Below are positions 1 through 5,846 of a stretch of 5,846 bases of DNA, one piece after another. Position 1 is the first letter of the stretch; each line of letters opens with the position of its first letter. Source of the stretch: Bacteroidales bacterium (lineage in GTDB: Bacteria > Bacteroidota > Bacteroidia > Bacteroidales > JAAUTT01); the NCBI GenBank assembly GCA_012031335.1, contig JAAUTT010000329.1, positions 1 to 5,846 on the forward strand, read 5' to 3'. The notes beneath the pieces are model-generated. The model did not search any database. It saw only the letters and a list, made by a program, of their open reading frames with translations, and was not told the DNA's origin. The position numbers and the translations under genes are program-made.

Positions 1-341
1 AGGTTATTCCTTACTTTTCAAGGGAAGGTACAGGCACGGATGTACAACGAGTCGGAACTCGAGGTTAAGGTAAAACAATTACCATGTTGCCCAATGTGCG
101 CGAGGAGATGGTAAAGAGCATTTCGCTTGTGGTTCCTTTGCAGAGAGTAACCAATCAGTTGATTATGGAAATACTGCAGCATTCGGATGCCAAGGGGAAG
201 ATTACGCTTAAGTTCAAAATAGTTGATGCAGTGGAAAATCTGGCTGTAGACCTGTTTTCGAGAAATACAAGAATTAACATTACCGAAGAATTTATAAATT
301 ACCTGCGAGCCACCGATGGAATTGAGTTCAAATTAAATTGA
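1..341 (+). CDS. dnaE: DNA polymerase III alpha subunit, C-terminal end (partial, apparent frameshift)
   Basis: This is the 3' end of the gene for the catalytic alpha subunit of the replicative DNA polymerase; its 5' part lies outside the window. From base 1 the frame reads through residues such as GKVQARMYNESELEVKVKQL, which resemble the OB-fold/C-terminal region of Bacteroidota DnaE. Around 79-84 the homology jumps to another frame and continues MLPNVREEMVKSI to the stop at 339-341, ending IEFKLN, much like known DnaE tails. One added base near 79-81 would join the halves as QLTMLPNV. Without it the first frame stops at 112-114 and about 85 residues are lost. Because dnaE is essential, a sequencing or assembly error is likelier than a real truncation. 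The following trxA supports the call, since dnaE-trxA is a familiar Bacteroidota neighbourhood. The ATG at 84 is internal, not a gene start. The identification rests on remembered family similarity. Confidence 0.82.
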
Positions 342-362
342 ACAAGCAGCCTTCCCAGGTGT

Positions 363-404
363 TTTTTTAGGTTGATAATTATCAGGAAACGTTTTTTAGG
401 TTGA
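363..404 (+). repeat. 13-bp direct repeat upstream of trxA
   Basis: The 13-mer TTTTTTAGGTTGA occurs at 363-375 and again at 392-404, with starts 29 bp apart. Both copies lie between the dnaE stop and the trxA promoter candidate, and the second copy overlaps its possible upstream element. Spacing of nearly three helical turns would suit two protein contacts on one face of the DNA, but a small local duplication explains it equally well. Confidence 0.6.
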
Positions 405-427
405 AATTGATTTATTGTTTAAGTTTG
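401..427 (+). promoter_or_regulatory. Candidate Bacteroidota-type promoter for trxA
   Basis: TAAGTTTG at 420-427 is an exact match to the TAnnTTTG -7 element of the Bacteroidota primary sigma factor. A TTG at 401-403 could act as the -33 element, but it is only a partial match to TTTG and the 16-bp gap is rather short. Transcription would start near 433-437, about 20 bp before the trxA ATG. In AT-rich DNA such matches also arise by chance, so this is a candidate only. Confidence 0.42.
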
Positions 428-454
428 AATTAAAATAATTAAAAATTTATAGTT

Positions 455-772
455 ATGACAATTGAAGTAACTGACAGCAACTTTGATGAGGTTGTGCTGA
501 AGTCTGATAAGCCGGTGATTGTTGACTTCTGGGCCGAATGGTGTGGTCCCTGCCGTATGATCGGTCCGATTGTAAAGGATATTTCGGAAGAGTATTCAGG
601 TAAAGCTGTTGTGGGAAAAGTTGATGTTGACAACAATCCGCAAACGCAGGCAAAGTTTGGTATAAGAAACATTCCCACCATTTTATTCTTTAAGGGCGGT
701 CAGGTAGTTGACAAACAGGTTGGTGCAGTGCCAAAAAGTGTACTTACCTCCAAGCTGGATGCGCTTTTGTAA
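455..772 (+). CDS. trxA: Thioredoxin
   Basis: Complete 105-residue cytoplasmic thioredoxin, the normal length for a single-domain TrxA. It reduces disulfides in partner proteins such as ribonucleotide reductase and peroxiredoxins, and is itself recharged by thioredoxin reductase. The redox motif WCGPC lies at residues 29-33 with cysteines 30 and 33. The buried aspartate (Asp24, in VDFWAEW) and the cis-proline of the RNIPT loop (Pro74) are present, as is the FFKGG turn near residues 78-82. There is no signal peptide or extra domain. The ATG at 455 gives the canonical N-terminus (MTIEVTDSNF), with no strong Shine-Dalgarno, as is common in Bacteroidota. It lies 113 bp after dnaE with its own candidate promoter and is followed by a hairpin terminator at 810-854, so it is probably transcribed mainly on its own. 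Confidence 0.97.
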   Translation: MTIEVTDSNFDEVVLKSDKPVIVDFWAEWCGPCRMIGPIVKDISEEYSGKAVVGKVDVDNNPQTQAKFGIRNIPTILFFKGGQVVDKQVGAVPKSVLTSKLDALL

Positions 773-809
773 ATTTAATTTTAGAACAAACACCCTGAAT
801 CAAGGGGTT

Positions 810-854
810 AAAATACAAAATTCCCGAATGCTAAAATTTGGGAATTTGTATTTT
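810..854 (+). terminator. AT-rich hairpin, likely intrinsic terminator after trxA
   Basis: The left arm at 810-825 (AAAATACAAAATTCCC) pairs with the right arm at 840-854 (GGGAATTTGTATTTT). The stem has about 15 pairs with one bulged A and a 14-base loop. The right arm ends in four T, and the left arm starts with four A, so the structure could also work on the opposite strand. It begins 37 bp after the trxA stop, where a terminator is expected. The stem is GC-poor except for three G:C pairs next to the loop. Confidence 0.7.
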
Positions 855-945
855 ATGCACCACAGGATTCTGTATTGATTGAGGATAGATTTGTTCAACA
901 ATTTTAAGCAATCGTTGATTCTTTATGTGATTAACCGATATAAAA

Positions 946-1536
946 ATGTCAATGAAGGTATGTGTTTTTTGCGGATCAAGCCCACTGGTCGATTCCATAT
1001 ATTTAAAAGAAGCCAGTGAACTGGGCAAAATTCTGGCCTTGGCTGATTACTCAGTCAATTATGGATGTGGAGCATTTGGGGTTATGGGAGCATTGGCCGA
1101 CAGTATCCTGGAGCATAAGGGCAAAATCACGGGCATTATCCCGGCATTTATGGTTGATTACGGCTGGTCGAACCCAAGAATCACCGAAACTATTGTGACA
1201 TCCGATATGCGTGAGCGTAAAAAAACTGATGTCACAGGTATTGATGCTGTTATTGCCCTTCCGGGTGGAATTGGAACGCTGGAAGAACTAATGGAAGTAA
1301 TTACCCTGAAACAACTTGGACAATTTAAACCGCCTATTCTGATACTGAATACCAACAATTTCTATGATCACCTTACCGCATTTCTGGAAGAAATGATCCG
1401 GCAGAAATTTATGAACGAATCGCACCGGAAAATCTGGACTGTGGTAAACAGTCCATCGGAAGTTATTCCCGCCCTCAAAAATTATGAAGGCTGGGATGCC
1501 GATATAAGCATGCATCCAACCAGTTTACCAAAATAG
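946..1536 (+). CDS. LOG-family protein (TIGR00730; nucleoside-monophosphate phosphoribohydrolase)
   Basis: Complete 196-residue Rossmann-fold protein of the LOG family, often misnamed lysine decarboxylase. Characterised members hydrolyse N6-modified AMP (cytokinin riboside 5'-monophosphate) or other nucleoside monophosphates to the free base and ribose 5-phosphate. Visible signatures are CGSS (residues 9-12) in the first strand-loop, a YGCGAFGVMG stretch (39-48), MRERK (88-92), and the signature PGGIGTLEE (106-114) carrying the active-site glutamate. The second glycine of the usual YGGGxxGLMG is Cys41 here; I recall similar forms in Bacteroidota, so I do not read it as inactivation. The length is normal. 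The start at 946 and the Met at 952 are both plausible; MKVCVFCG from 952 also matches the family. It lies beyond the trxA terminator, so it likely has its own promoter. The physiological substrate cannot be told from sequence. Confidence 0.92.
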   Translation: MSMKVCVFCGSSPLVDSIYLKEASELGKILALADYSVNYGCGAFGVMGALADSILEHKGKITGIIPAFMVDYGWSNPRITETIVTSDMRERKKTDVTGIDAVIALPGGIGTLEELMEVITLKQLGQFKPPILILNTNNFYDHLTAFLEEMIRQKFMNESHRKIWTVVNSPSEVIPALKNYEGWDADISMHPTSLPK

Positions 1537-1574
1537 GAGATTTTGAAAATATTGAATTAGGCTTTAAAGGAATA

Positions 1575-1608
1575 GTTTGGTCCACGGTTCTCAGACCACA
1601 GACGACAG
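1575..1608. other. GC-richer patch at the edge of the decayed ABC gene
   Basis: This stretch differs in composition from its AT-rich surroundings. It contains TGGTC (1578-1582) and an inverted GACCA (1594-1598), followed by a CAGACGACAGC-like end. It has the look of short GGTC/GTC-rich intergenic repeats that I recall from some Bacteroidota genomes. It lies between the LOG gene and the point where ABC-transporter similarity begins, so it may mark a deletion or insertion junction. No second copy lies in this window, so repeat status is unproven. Confidence 0.3.
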
Positions 1609-1642
1609 CCAAAAGCCAGGATGGATATATTATAAATGGTCA

Positions 1643-1804
1643 GGATTAATAATTACTCACAGACTTTCATCCATAATCGATGCTGATATGATTTTTCTGC
1701 TGGAAAATGGCAATGTGATTGAGGCAGGAAATCACGAAAAACTAATTGGACTTGGAAAGAAATATAATTCATTTTATAAACAACAGGCAAGTTCGCTGAT
1801 TTGA
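1643..1804 (+). pseudogene. C-terminal remnant of an ABC exporter ATPase (MsbA/HlyB type)
   Basis: About 53 codons reading LIITHRLSSIIDADMIFLLE and on to KKYNSFYKQQ match the end of the nucleotide-binding domain of exporter-type ABC proteins. ITHRLSS is the H-loop (switch) with its histidine, followed by the strand/turn that usually reads I.VLENG.I.E.G.HEEL and a short C-terminal helix. Walker A, Q-loop, signature motif, Walker B and the transmembrane domain, which should lie just upstream (typically 500 or more residues), are all absent. The only possible start in frame is a TTG at 1577, preceded by unrelated sequence. This is therefore a 5'-truncated gene scar. It could have come from a lipid/drug exporter or from a peptidase-containing bacteriocin exporter; the surviving part cannot distinguish these. 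Confidence 0.8.
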
Positions 1805-2017
1805 AACTTTAAATATTGAGAGAAACAAAAAATGATGCTATTATTACTGTTTCATATGTACAAAATTTATTTAAATGGTCATATGGAATATCCATGATGA
1901 TTTGTTCACTCTTGATTGGTGATCATTTCGGATCATGGAGATTTCATTTATACACATTCTGAGGAATATGGTGCCAGCTGTTTATGAAGTTCTTGTTCTG
2001 CAAAAAGTAATCACCTG
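1805..2017 (+). other. Non-genic stretch with two tiny doubtful ORFs
   Basis: No convincing gene is visible between the ABC remnant and the CPBP protease. A 48-codon frame at 1816-1962 would need a TTG start; it reads LRETKNDAIITVSYVQNLF and then a short hydrophobic run (MMICSLLIG). A second frame at 1935-2018 starts with ATG, encodes 27 residues (MEISFIHILRNMVPAVYEVL and on), and ends with a TGA overlapping the protease ATG as TGATG. Both have plausible composition, so they may be decayed coding DNA or leader peptides, but neither resembles a family I know. No clear promoter or terminator was found here. A 13-base palindrome, ATGGAATATCCAT, is also present. Confidence 0.3.
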
Positions 2018-2893
2018 ATGGAAAATAATGCATCTCCCGAAAACAAGCCTACTTCGTCGGATGGCTGGCAAAGAGTCATCGCTATCATTCCTGTTTTTAT
2101 TATTGTGGTTGGATTATTTCAGATTGCAGGTGCTTCACTCATAGGTTTGGATTCCGATTTTTACCTGAAAGAAAAAACCCCTTTGCAGGATATGATATTG
2201 GGTCTTTTCATGTTAGCCGGAAGTTTTGCAACCGTATTCACTTTTAAACTATTAGTAGACAAAGAGAGTATTATCAGTTTAGGATTTTACCCCACGGCAT
2301 GTTATAAAGAGATAATTGCAGGTATATTGATAGGAACAGTTATGATCTCCTTGGGATTCTTCATTCTTTTACAATTCAAAGAGATATACTGGTCAAATAC
2401 CATAATTGAACTCTTAAATCTAATTTTTAGCTTTTTATTATTCATTTCAGTTGCCATTAGCGAAGAACTGATTTTTCGTGGTTATATACTAAGTAACCTA
2501 ATGAGGTCAATCAAACCTGGATTTGCCCTGATTATAACTTCATTACTTTTCTCCATTATTCATTTTCCAGGCGGAAATTTTTCTTGGATTAGTTTTAGTA
2601 ATATATTCCTGGCAGGAATTTTACTAGGGTTACCATATATTTATACTCAAAGTCTTTGGTTTCCCATTGCGATGCACTTTAGCTGGAACTTCTTCCAGGG
2701 TCCCATTTACGGGTTCAATGTAAGCGGAAATGAAACTTACTCCATTATCCAACAATCAAGAGTTGAAGAAAACATAATAAATGGCGGAAGCTTTGGGTTT
2801 GAAGGGTCTGTTTTATGCTTAATCATTCAGGTAATTGCCATTATTATTATTTGGTTATATCTCAAAAAAAATTTTGACTGTCTTTCTCAATAG
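2018..2893 (+). CDS. CPBP family intramembrane glutamic protease
   Basis: Complete 291-residue polytopic membrane protein of the CPBP/Abi (CAAX protease and bacteriocin-processing) family, related to Rce1. These proteases cleave within or next to the membrane; bacterial members include bacteriocin self-immunity and peptide-maturation proteins, though most have no known substrate. Motif 1 is EELIFRGY at residues 149-156, with the paired glutamates 149/150 and Arg154. Motif 2 is FSIIHF with His182. The third conserved region contains SNIFLAGILLG with Asn195, and the last motif is HFSWNF with His220 and Asn224. The catalytic set thus looks intact. Hydrophobic segments lie near residues 20-45, 58-80, 97-118, 130-147, 168-181, 193-208 and 264-282. 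The ATG overlaps the stop of a tiny upstream ORF (TGATG), and no Shine-Dalgarno is evident. It follows an ABC exporter remnant, so a former peptide-export setting is possible but unproven. It converges on the receptor-phosphatase gene 75 bp away. Confidence 0.93.
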   Translation: MENNASPENKPTSSDGWQRVIAIIPVFIIVVGLFQIAGASLIGLDSDFYLKEKTPLQDMILGLFMLAGSFATVFTFKLLVDKESIISLGFYPTACYKEIIAGILIGTVMISLGFFILLQFKEIYWSNTIIELLNLIFSFLLFISVAISEELIFRGYILSNLMRSIKPGFALIITSLLFSIIHFPGGNFSWISFSNIFLAGILLGLPYIYTQSLWFPIAMHFSWNFFQGPIYGFNVSGNETYSIIQQSRVEENIINGGSFGFEGSVLCLIIQVIAIIIIWLYLKKNFDCLSQ

Positions 2894-2968
2894 TGCCTTT
2901 TTTCAACCAAAGAATACCGAAATATCTGCAATGAACTAAATCCAGACTAATAACTATAATCCCAAACG

Positions 2969-5846
2969 CTAAAACTTAAACTTCCTGCCAATAACCAGAA
3001 TATCATCAACCTGGATCTGGTTTCCTCTCCATCTGTCGATATTCTCCTCGAGCATTTCTTTTTGTTTTTGCATGGAGTATTGTTGGATATTAATGATAAA
3101 CTCTTTGAACTTTGCGGTCTTGTATTTTTTATTGTCGGGTCCCCCGAACTGGTCGGCATAACCGTCGGTAAAAAGATATATAGTGTCGTCGGGCTGGAGT
3201 TGTGTGATGTCGTTTGAAAATCTTTTATCGACATGTGGCGATCGTCCTATGGCAAATCTGTCGGCACGTGTTTCCAGAAGTTCTCTTTTCCGGATAATCC
3301 ATAAGGGATTAAATGCTCCTGCATAATCAAGTACATGGGTAAATTTGTTGTAACGTATTAGCGAAATGTCCATCCCATCGCTAATCGATACTTCTTTTTG
3401 ATGTTGCTGGAAGGTTTTGGTTATTTCTTCATCCAGTTTATTCAAAATATCAGAGGGCACTTTAATCTGCATTTCTCTCACTATCTTATTAAGTGAGTTA
3501 TAACTTATGAGTGACATAAACGCTCCCGGAACACCATGACCGGTACAGTCGACAACTGCTAGCCACTGGTATGCATCATCTTCCATAAACCAGAAAAAGT
3601 CTCCGCTGACAATATCCTTGGGTTTGAACAAAACAAAGGTGTTATCAAACGGAATATTTGACGGAAGTACTGATAACTGAATATGACGGGCATATTGAAT
3701 ACTCGATACCACATCCTTGTTTTTCATGGCAAGTTCTTCGTTCATATGCAATACCTCCTGGGTGCGTTCCACAATTTTATCTTCCAGGATATTTTTTTCG
3801 TTGATCAGTTTTCGTTCCCGTAATTGGATATAAACTACCAGGAGTATGATAATCGAAATAGCTACACTGAATATGAAATACCACCGCTGATAAAAGGGTG
3901 GTAAAATTCGGAACGATACAAAATCGGGAATTGTATTCCATACTCCGGCAGCATTTTTTGCCCTCACCTTGAAAGTATAATTATCAGGTGGTAGTGCCGG
4001 ATACGAAATAGCGGTTTGATTTGTAGGCGCCGACCAGTCTTTGTCAATACCTTCGAGCATAAACTGATACTGTACTGCGTCGGGATTGGCAAGGCATATG
4101 CTGAAATATTCAAATGCTATAGAATTCTGGGAGCTTTTTAACCGTATTCCTGTAGTTATTTTCTGATCGACCTGATTCACCGTAAACCTGTAAATATGTG
4201 TTAGTGGTTGTAGGGATGCAGGCTTATCCAGCCAGGGACTATAGCGGATCGCTCCATTCATGGTACCGAACCAGAGGTTTCCTTCTGAATCGGTATAGGT
4301 GGCTTCTTTTTTAGCCTCAATTCCAACAAAACCGTTTCTGCGTGTAAAAAGGTAAATTCGGCCTGTGGCTACCTCAATTTTGTTCATACCACGGTTTGTG
4401 CCACAATAGAGATTTCCAGACGAATCACAGTTTAAAAAATTTATCAGATTCGACACAAGTCCTTCTTTTAACCCATAGCGTTTGAAGATTTTACCATTTT
4501 TAAAACCCAGTACACCATGCGATTCTGTCCCAATCCAGATTACATGGTTTTGATCCTCTATAAAACACTGGGGGCTTTCAGTTTCATCAAAAGCATAGGT
4601 TTTCGTTTCGGCACCTTTGATTACCGTAATTCCTTTCCCTTTGGAGCCAACATACATAGTGTTATCTCCCGAGCAATACAAAGCGTTGATGATGTTACCG
4701 GCAAGTCCGTCGGCCGTAGAGATGCGCCGGCTTTCCTGGGTATTTATGTTAATGGAGTATAGCCCGTCATTTGTGCCAACCCACAAATAGTTCTTTTTAT
4801 CGATTTCCATGGCTGTAACACCATTATCCTGGTGTCCCTGCAGCAGCATGTTTACTGTAAAAGAGGGTAGAAAAACCTTCTTATTAAAGTCGTATTTATA
4901 AATACCCGAATTGTCTGTACCAATCCAAATATCATTATTCCTGTCTTTCCTTAAAAATCTGATCTGGTCCGAAATGGTGCTGTTTCCGGGATTATAGCTT
5001 ACAAATCTCTTTTCAGCAGGTTCAGCGGGATTGTAAATGGTTATACCATTGTTGGTGCCAAACCATATATTTTTACTTTGATCCTCCAATATTGCCCATA
5101 CCTGTTGCTTAAGAAGTGCTTTTTCCTGCGAAAAATTAATCATGTGGTCGCCCCGGAAAATGGAAAAACCATTTTCGGTGGTGCCAATCAGCATATTTCC
5201 TTCGGCATCTTCGGTTATACTTCTTATGTTATTGTCGTGTAAGCCGTTATTTGTATTATATACTTTGATTATGGAATCATTAATTACAGTAATGCCTTCC
5301 CCCCCAGGTTCCTATCCATATATTCCCCTTACGATCGGGACAGAAGCAGGCAATCCAGTTCGAAGATAATCCGTCTCTGATATCATAAATTTTAACTGTA
5401 TCTTCTTTAGGAAGATATTGATATACCCCCCCATGGTGGGTCCCAAACCAAATATTTCCTTTAAGGTCCTCGCACATGGATGTGATTTGAAAATACCGCG
5501 GCATCAGACGGGGGCTGAAATTTTCAAATGATTTCTTTTTTGCATTGTACATTCTGATGCCAACATCGGTAATAAACATGATATTACCATCGCGCATTTT
5601 GTAACTCGAAAAAACAAGGTCGCTTAGCTGATTTCCTTCAAAGCGCTTATATTTAAAATTCTCGGTACGATCTTCGGGGTTGGAGAGTAAAACAGCACCT
5701 GAACCTGCCGAGGTTATCCACAATTCTCCTGAATTACTTTCGCATATGGAGGTCACATCTTTTTCGAAGATGAGTCCCCCCGGGTATTTTTTTCAAACTT
5801 TTTACCATCAAACCGGGTTATGCCACCCAGATTGTGTCCAAACCAG
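2969..5846 (-). CDS. Reg_prop/Y_Y_Y sensor fused to SpoIIE-type PP2C phosphatase (5' partial, two apparent frameshifts)
   Basis: This is a one-piece transmembrane receptor with a serine/threonine phosphatase output; its 5' end lies beyond base 5846. Residues below are numbered from the internal Met at 5194. At least 13 two-component-regulator-propeller blades, spaced about 45 residues apart, end at residue ~319. A Y_Y_Y domain (~368-430) follows, then one membrane helix (~438-458) and a coiled coil (~459-500). The cytoplasmic SpoIIE/PP2C domain (~505-738) has SGDFFW with Asp532, DCTGHGVPGAFMS with Asp549, DGMD with Asp606/609, FTDG with Asp677 and DD at 730-731, so it looks catalytically competent. 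Family knowledge suggests it dephosphorylates an anti-anti-sigma (STAS) protein in a partner switch; no such partner is in the window. The frame breaks at 5776-5793 and 5299-5305, both at or beside homopolymers. The Met at 5194 lies inside a propeller blade and is not the true start. The ligand is unknown. Confidence 0.88.
5299..5305 (-). other. G7 homopolymer with apparent frameshift in the sensor gene
   Basis: On the coding strand seven G follow the codons for WIGT. As written, the frame from the right ends in WGGRHYCN and a stop at 5280. Homology resumes in another frame as EGITVINDS and runs without a break to the end of the gene. A run of six G (WGEGIT) or nine G (WGGEGIT, nearer the common WGGG form) restores one frame. 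The blade pattern fits on both sides of the tract. Confidence 0.85.
5776..5793 (-). other. A7/G6 region with apparent frameshift in the sensor gene
   Basis: Reading from the right edge the frame gives WFGHNLGGITRFDGKKFEK, then meets A7 (5787-5793), ACCC-type bases and G6 (5776-5781), and runs into an in-frame stop at 5753-5755. Propeller-like sequence continues in another frame as GGLIFEKDVTSICE. One extra A (giving KKYPGGL) or one extra G (giving KNTRGGL) would restore the frame. Confidence 0.78.

Larger units (their letters stand above)
4238..5846 (-). repeat. Array of Reg_prop propeller blades within the sensor gene
   Basis: Thirteen protein-level repeats of the form N-(I/L)-W-(I/F)-G-T-x-x-G-(I/V)-x-x-(Y/F) are visible. 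Examples are NIWFGTNNGITIYN, DIWIGTDNSGIYKYD, YLWVGTNDGLYSIN and NLWFGTMNGAIRYS, with spacing of 39-48 residues. Full-length members of this family usually have 14 blades forming two seven-bladed propellers, so about one blade plus the signal peptide is expected to the right of the window. Upstream blades such as NIMFITDVG and ELWITSAGSG are divergent. Repeated Gly-Gly codons in these blades create G runs on the coding strand. Confidence 0.85.

Noticed and set aside
346..368. Short hairpin (CCT/AGG) followed by seven T after dnaE
   Set aside because: The stem is only three to four pairs including a wobble, too weak to call an intrinsic terminator.
439..681. Minus-strand open frames across trxA
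   Set aside because: They are antisense shadows of a complete, unmistakable thioredoxin gene.
886..893. TAGATTTG, an exact TAnnTTTG match upstream of the LOG gene
   Set aside because: No TTTG or TTG lies at a suitable distance upstream, and the match alone is weak in AT-rich DNA. It remains the best -7 candidate in that gap but is not listed as a feature.
1158..1515. Minus-strand open frames across the LOG gene
   Set aside because: They are antisense shadows; the plus strand encodes all LOG signatures in one uninterrupted frame.
1577..1642. TTG-started extension of the ABC remnant as a real small protein
   Set aside because: The first ~22 residues resemble nothing and cross the compositionally odd patch; the ABC similarity starts only at about 1643.
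4517..4762. Plus-strand open frame of 81 codons opposite the sensor gene
   Set aside because: It mirrors strongly conserved propeller blades on the other strand and shows no family resemblance of its own.
5192..5194. ATG at 5194 (minus strand) as the start of a 741-residue phosphatase
   Set aside because: It lies inside a propeller blade (NMLIGTTENG) and homologous sequence continues upstream in the same frame to the G7 tract, so it is internal.
5299..5793. Calling the receptor a confirmed phase-variable gene
   Set aside because: Tracts of six to seven bases are short for contingency loci, and a frame break also occurs in dnaE, so sequencing error is favoured without read data.
1..5846. CRISPR arrays, tRNA/rRNA genes, insertion-sequence ends or attachment sites
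   Set aside because: I found no regular short repeats with spacers, no cloverleaf-like segments, and no transposase or terminal inverted repeats in the window.

Overview
The window looks like a piece of a Bacteroidota chromosome. It is AT-rich, and it has a dnaE 3' end followed directly by trxA, a pairing I know from that phylum. The promoter candidate matches the Bacteroidota TAnnTTTG -7 element, and no clear Shine-Dalgarno sequences stand out. The largest gene is a Reg_prop/Y_Y_Y periplasmic sensor, a type typical of this phylum. I cannot name genus or species.

Left part (1-1536, all + strand): housekeeping genes. The 3' end of dnaE (replicative polymerase alpha subunit) enters from the left edge and carries an apparent one-base frameshift about 85 residues before its stop. 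A 113-bp intergenic region with a 13-bp direct repeat and a plausible promoter leads to a complete thioredoxin gene (trxA). An AT-rich hairpin terminator separates trxA from a complete LOG-family phosphoribohydrolase gene.

Middle part (1537-2893): an accessory, partly decayed region. It holds a short GC-richer patch, then the last ~50 codons of an ABC exporter ATPase with no upstream remainder, then about 210 bp with only tiny doubtful ORFs. Next comes an intact membrane CPBP (Abi/CAAX-like) protease. ABC exporters and CPBP proteases recur together in peptide-export loci, so this may be the scar of such a locus. That is inference only.

Right part (2969-5846, - strand, convergent with the protease): most of a very large one-piece receptor. 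At least 13 Reg_prop propeller blades are followed by a Y_Y_Y domain, one membrane helix, a coiled coil and a cytoplasmic SpoIIE/PP2C phosphatase with its expected acidic residues. The 5' end lies outside the window. The frame is broken twice at or beside homopolymer runs (A7/G6 and G7). With the dnaE break, three frame breaks in 5.8 kb, one in an essential gene, make base-calling or assembly error the leading explanation. Slippage or decay of the receptor gene remains possible.

I see no clearly new system. The points most worth checking are the homopolymer frame breaks in the receptor, the ABC-exporter scar beside the orphan protease, and the receptor-phosphatase architecture.
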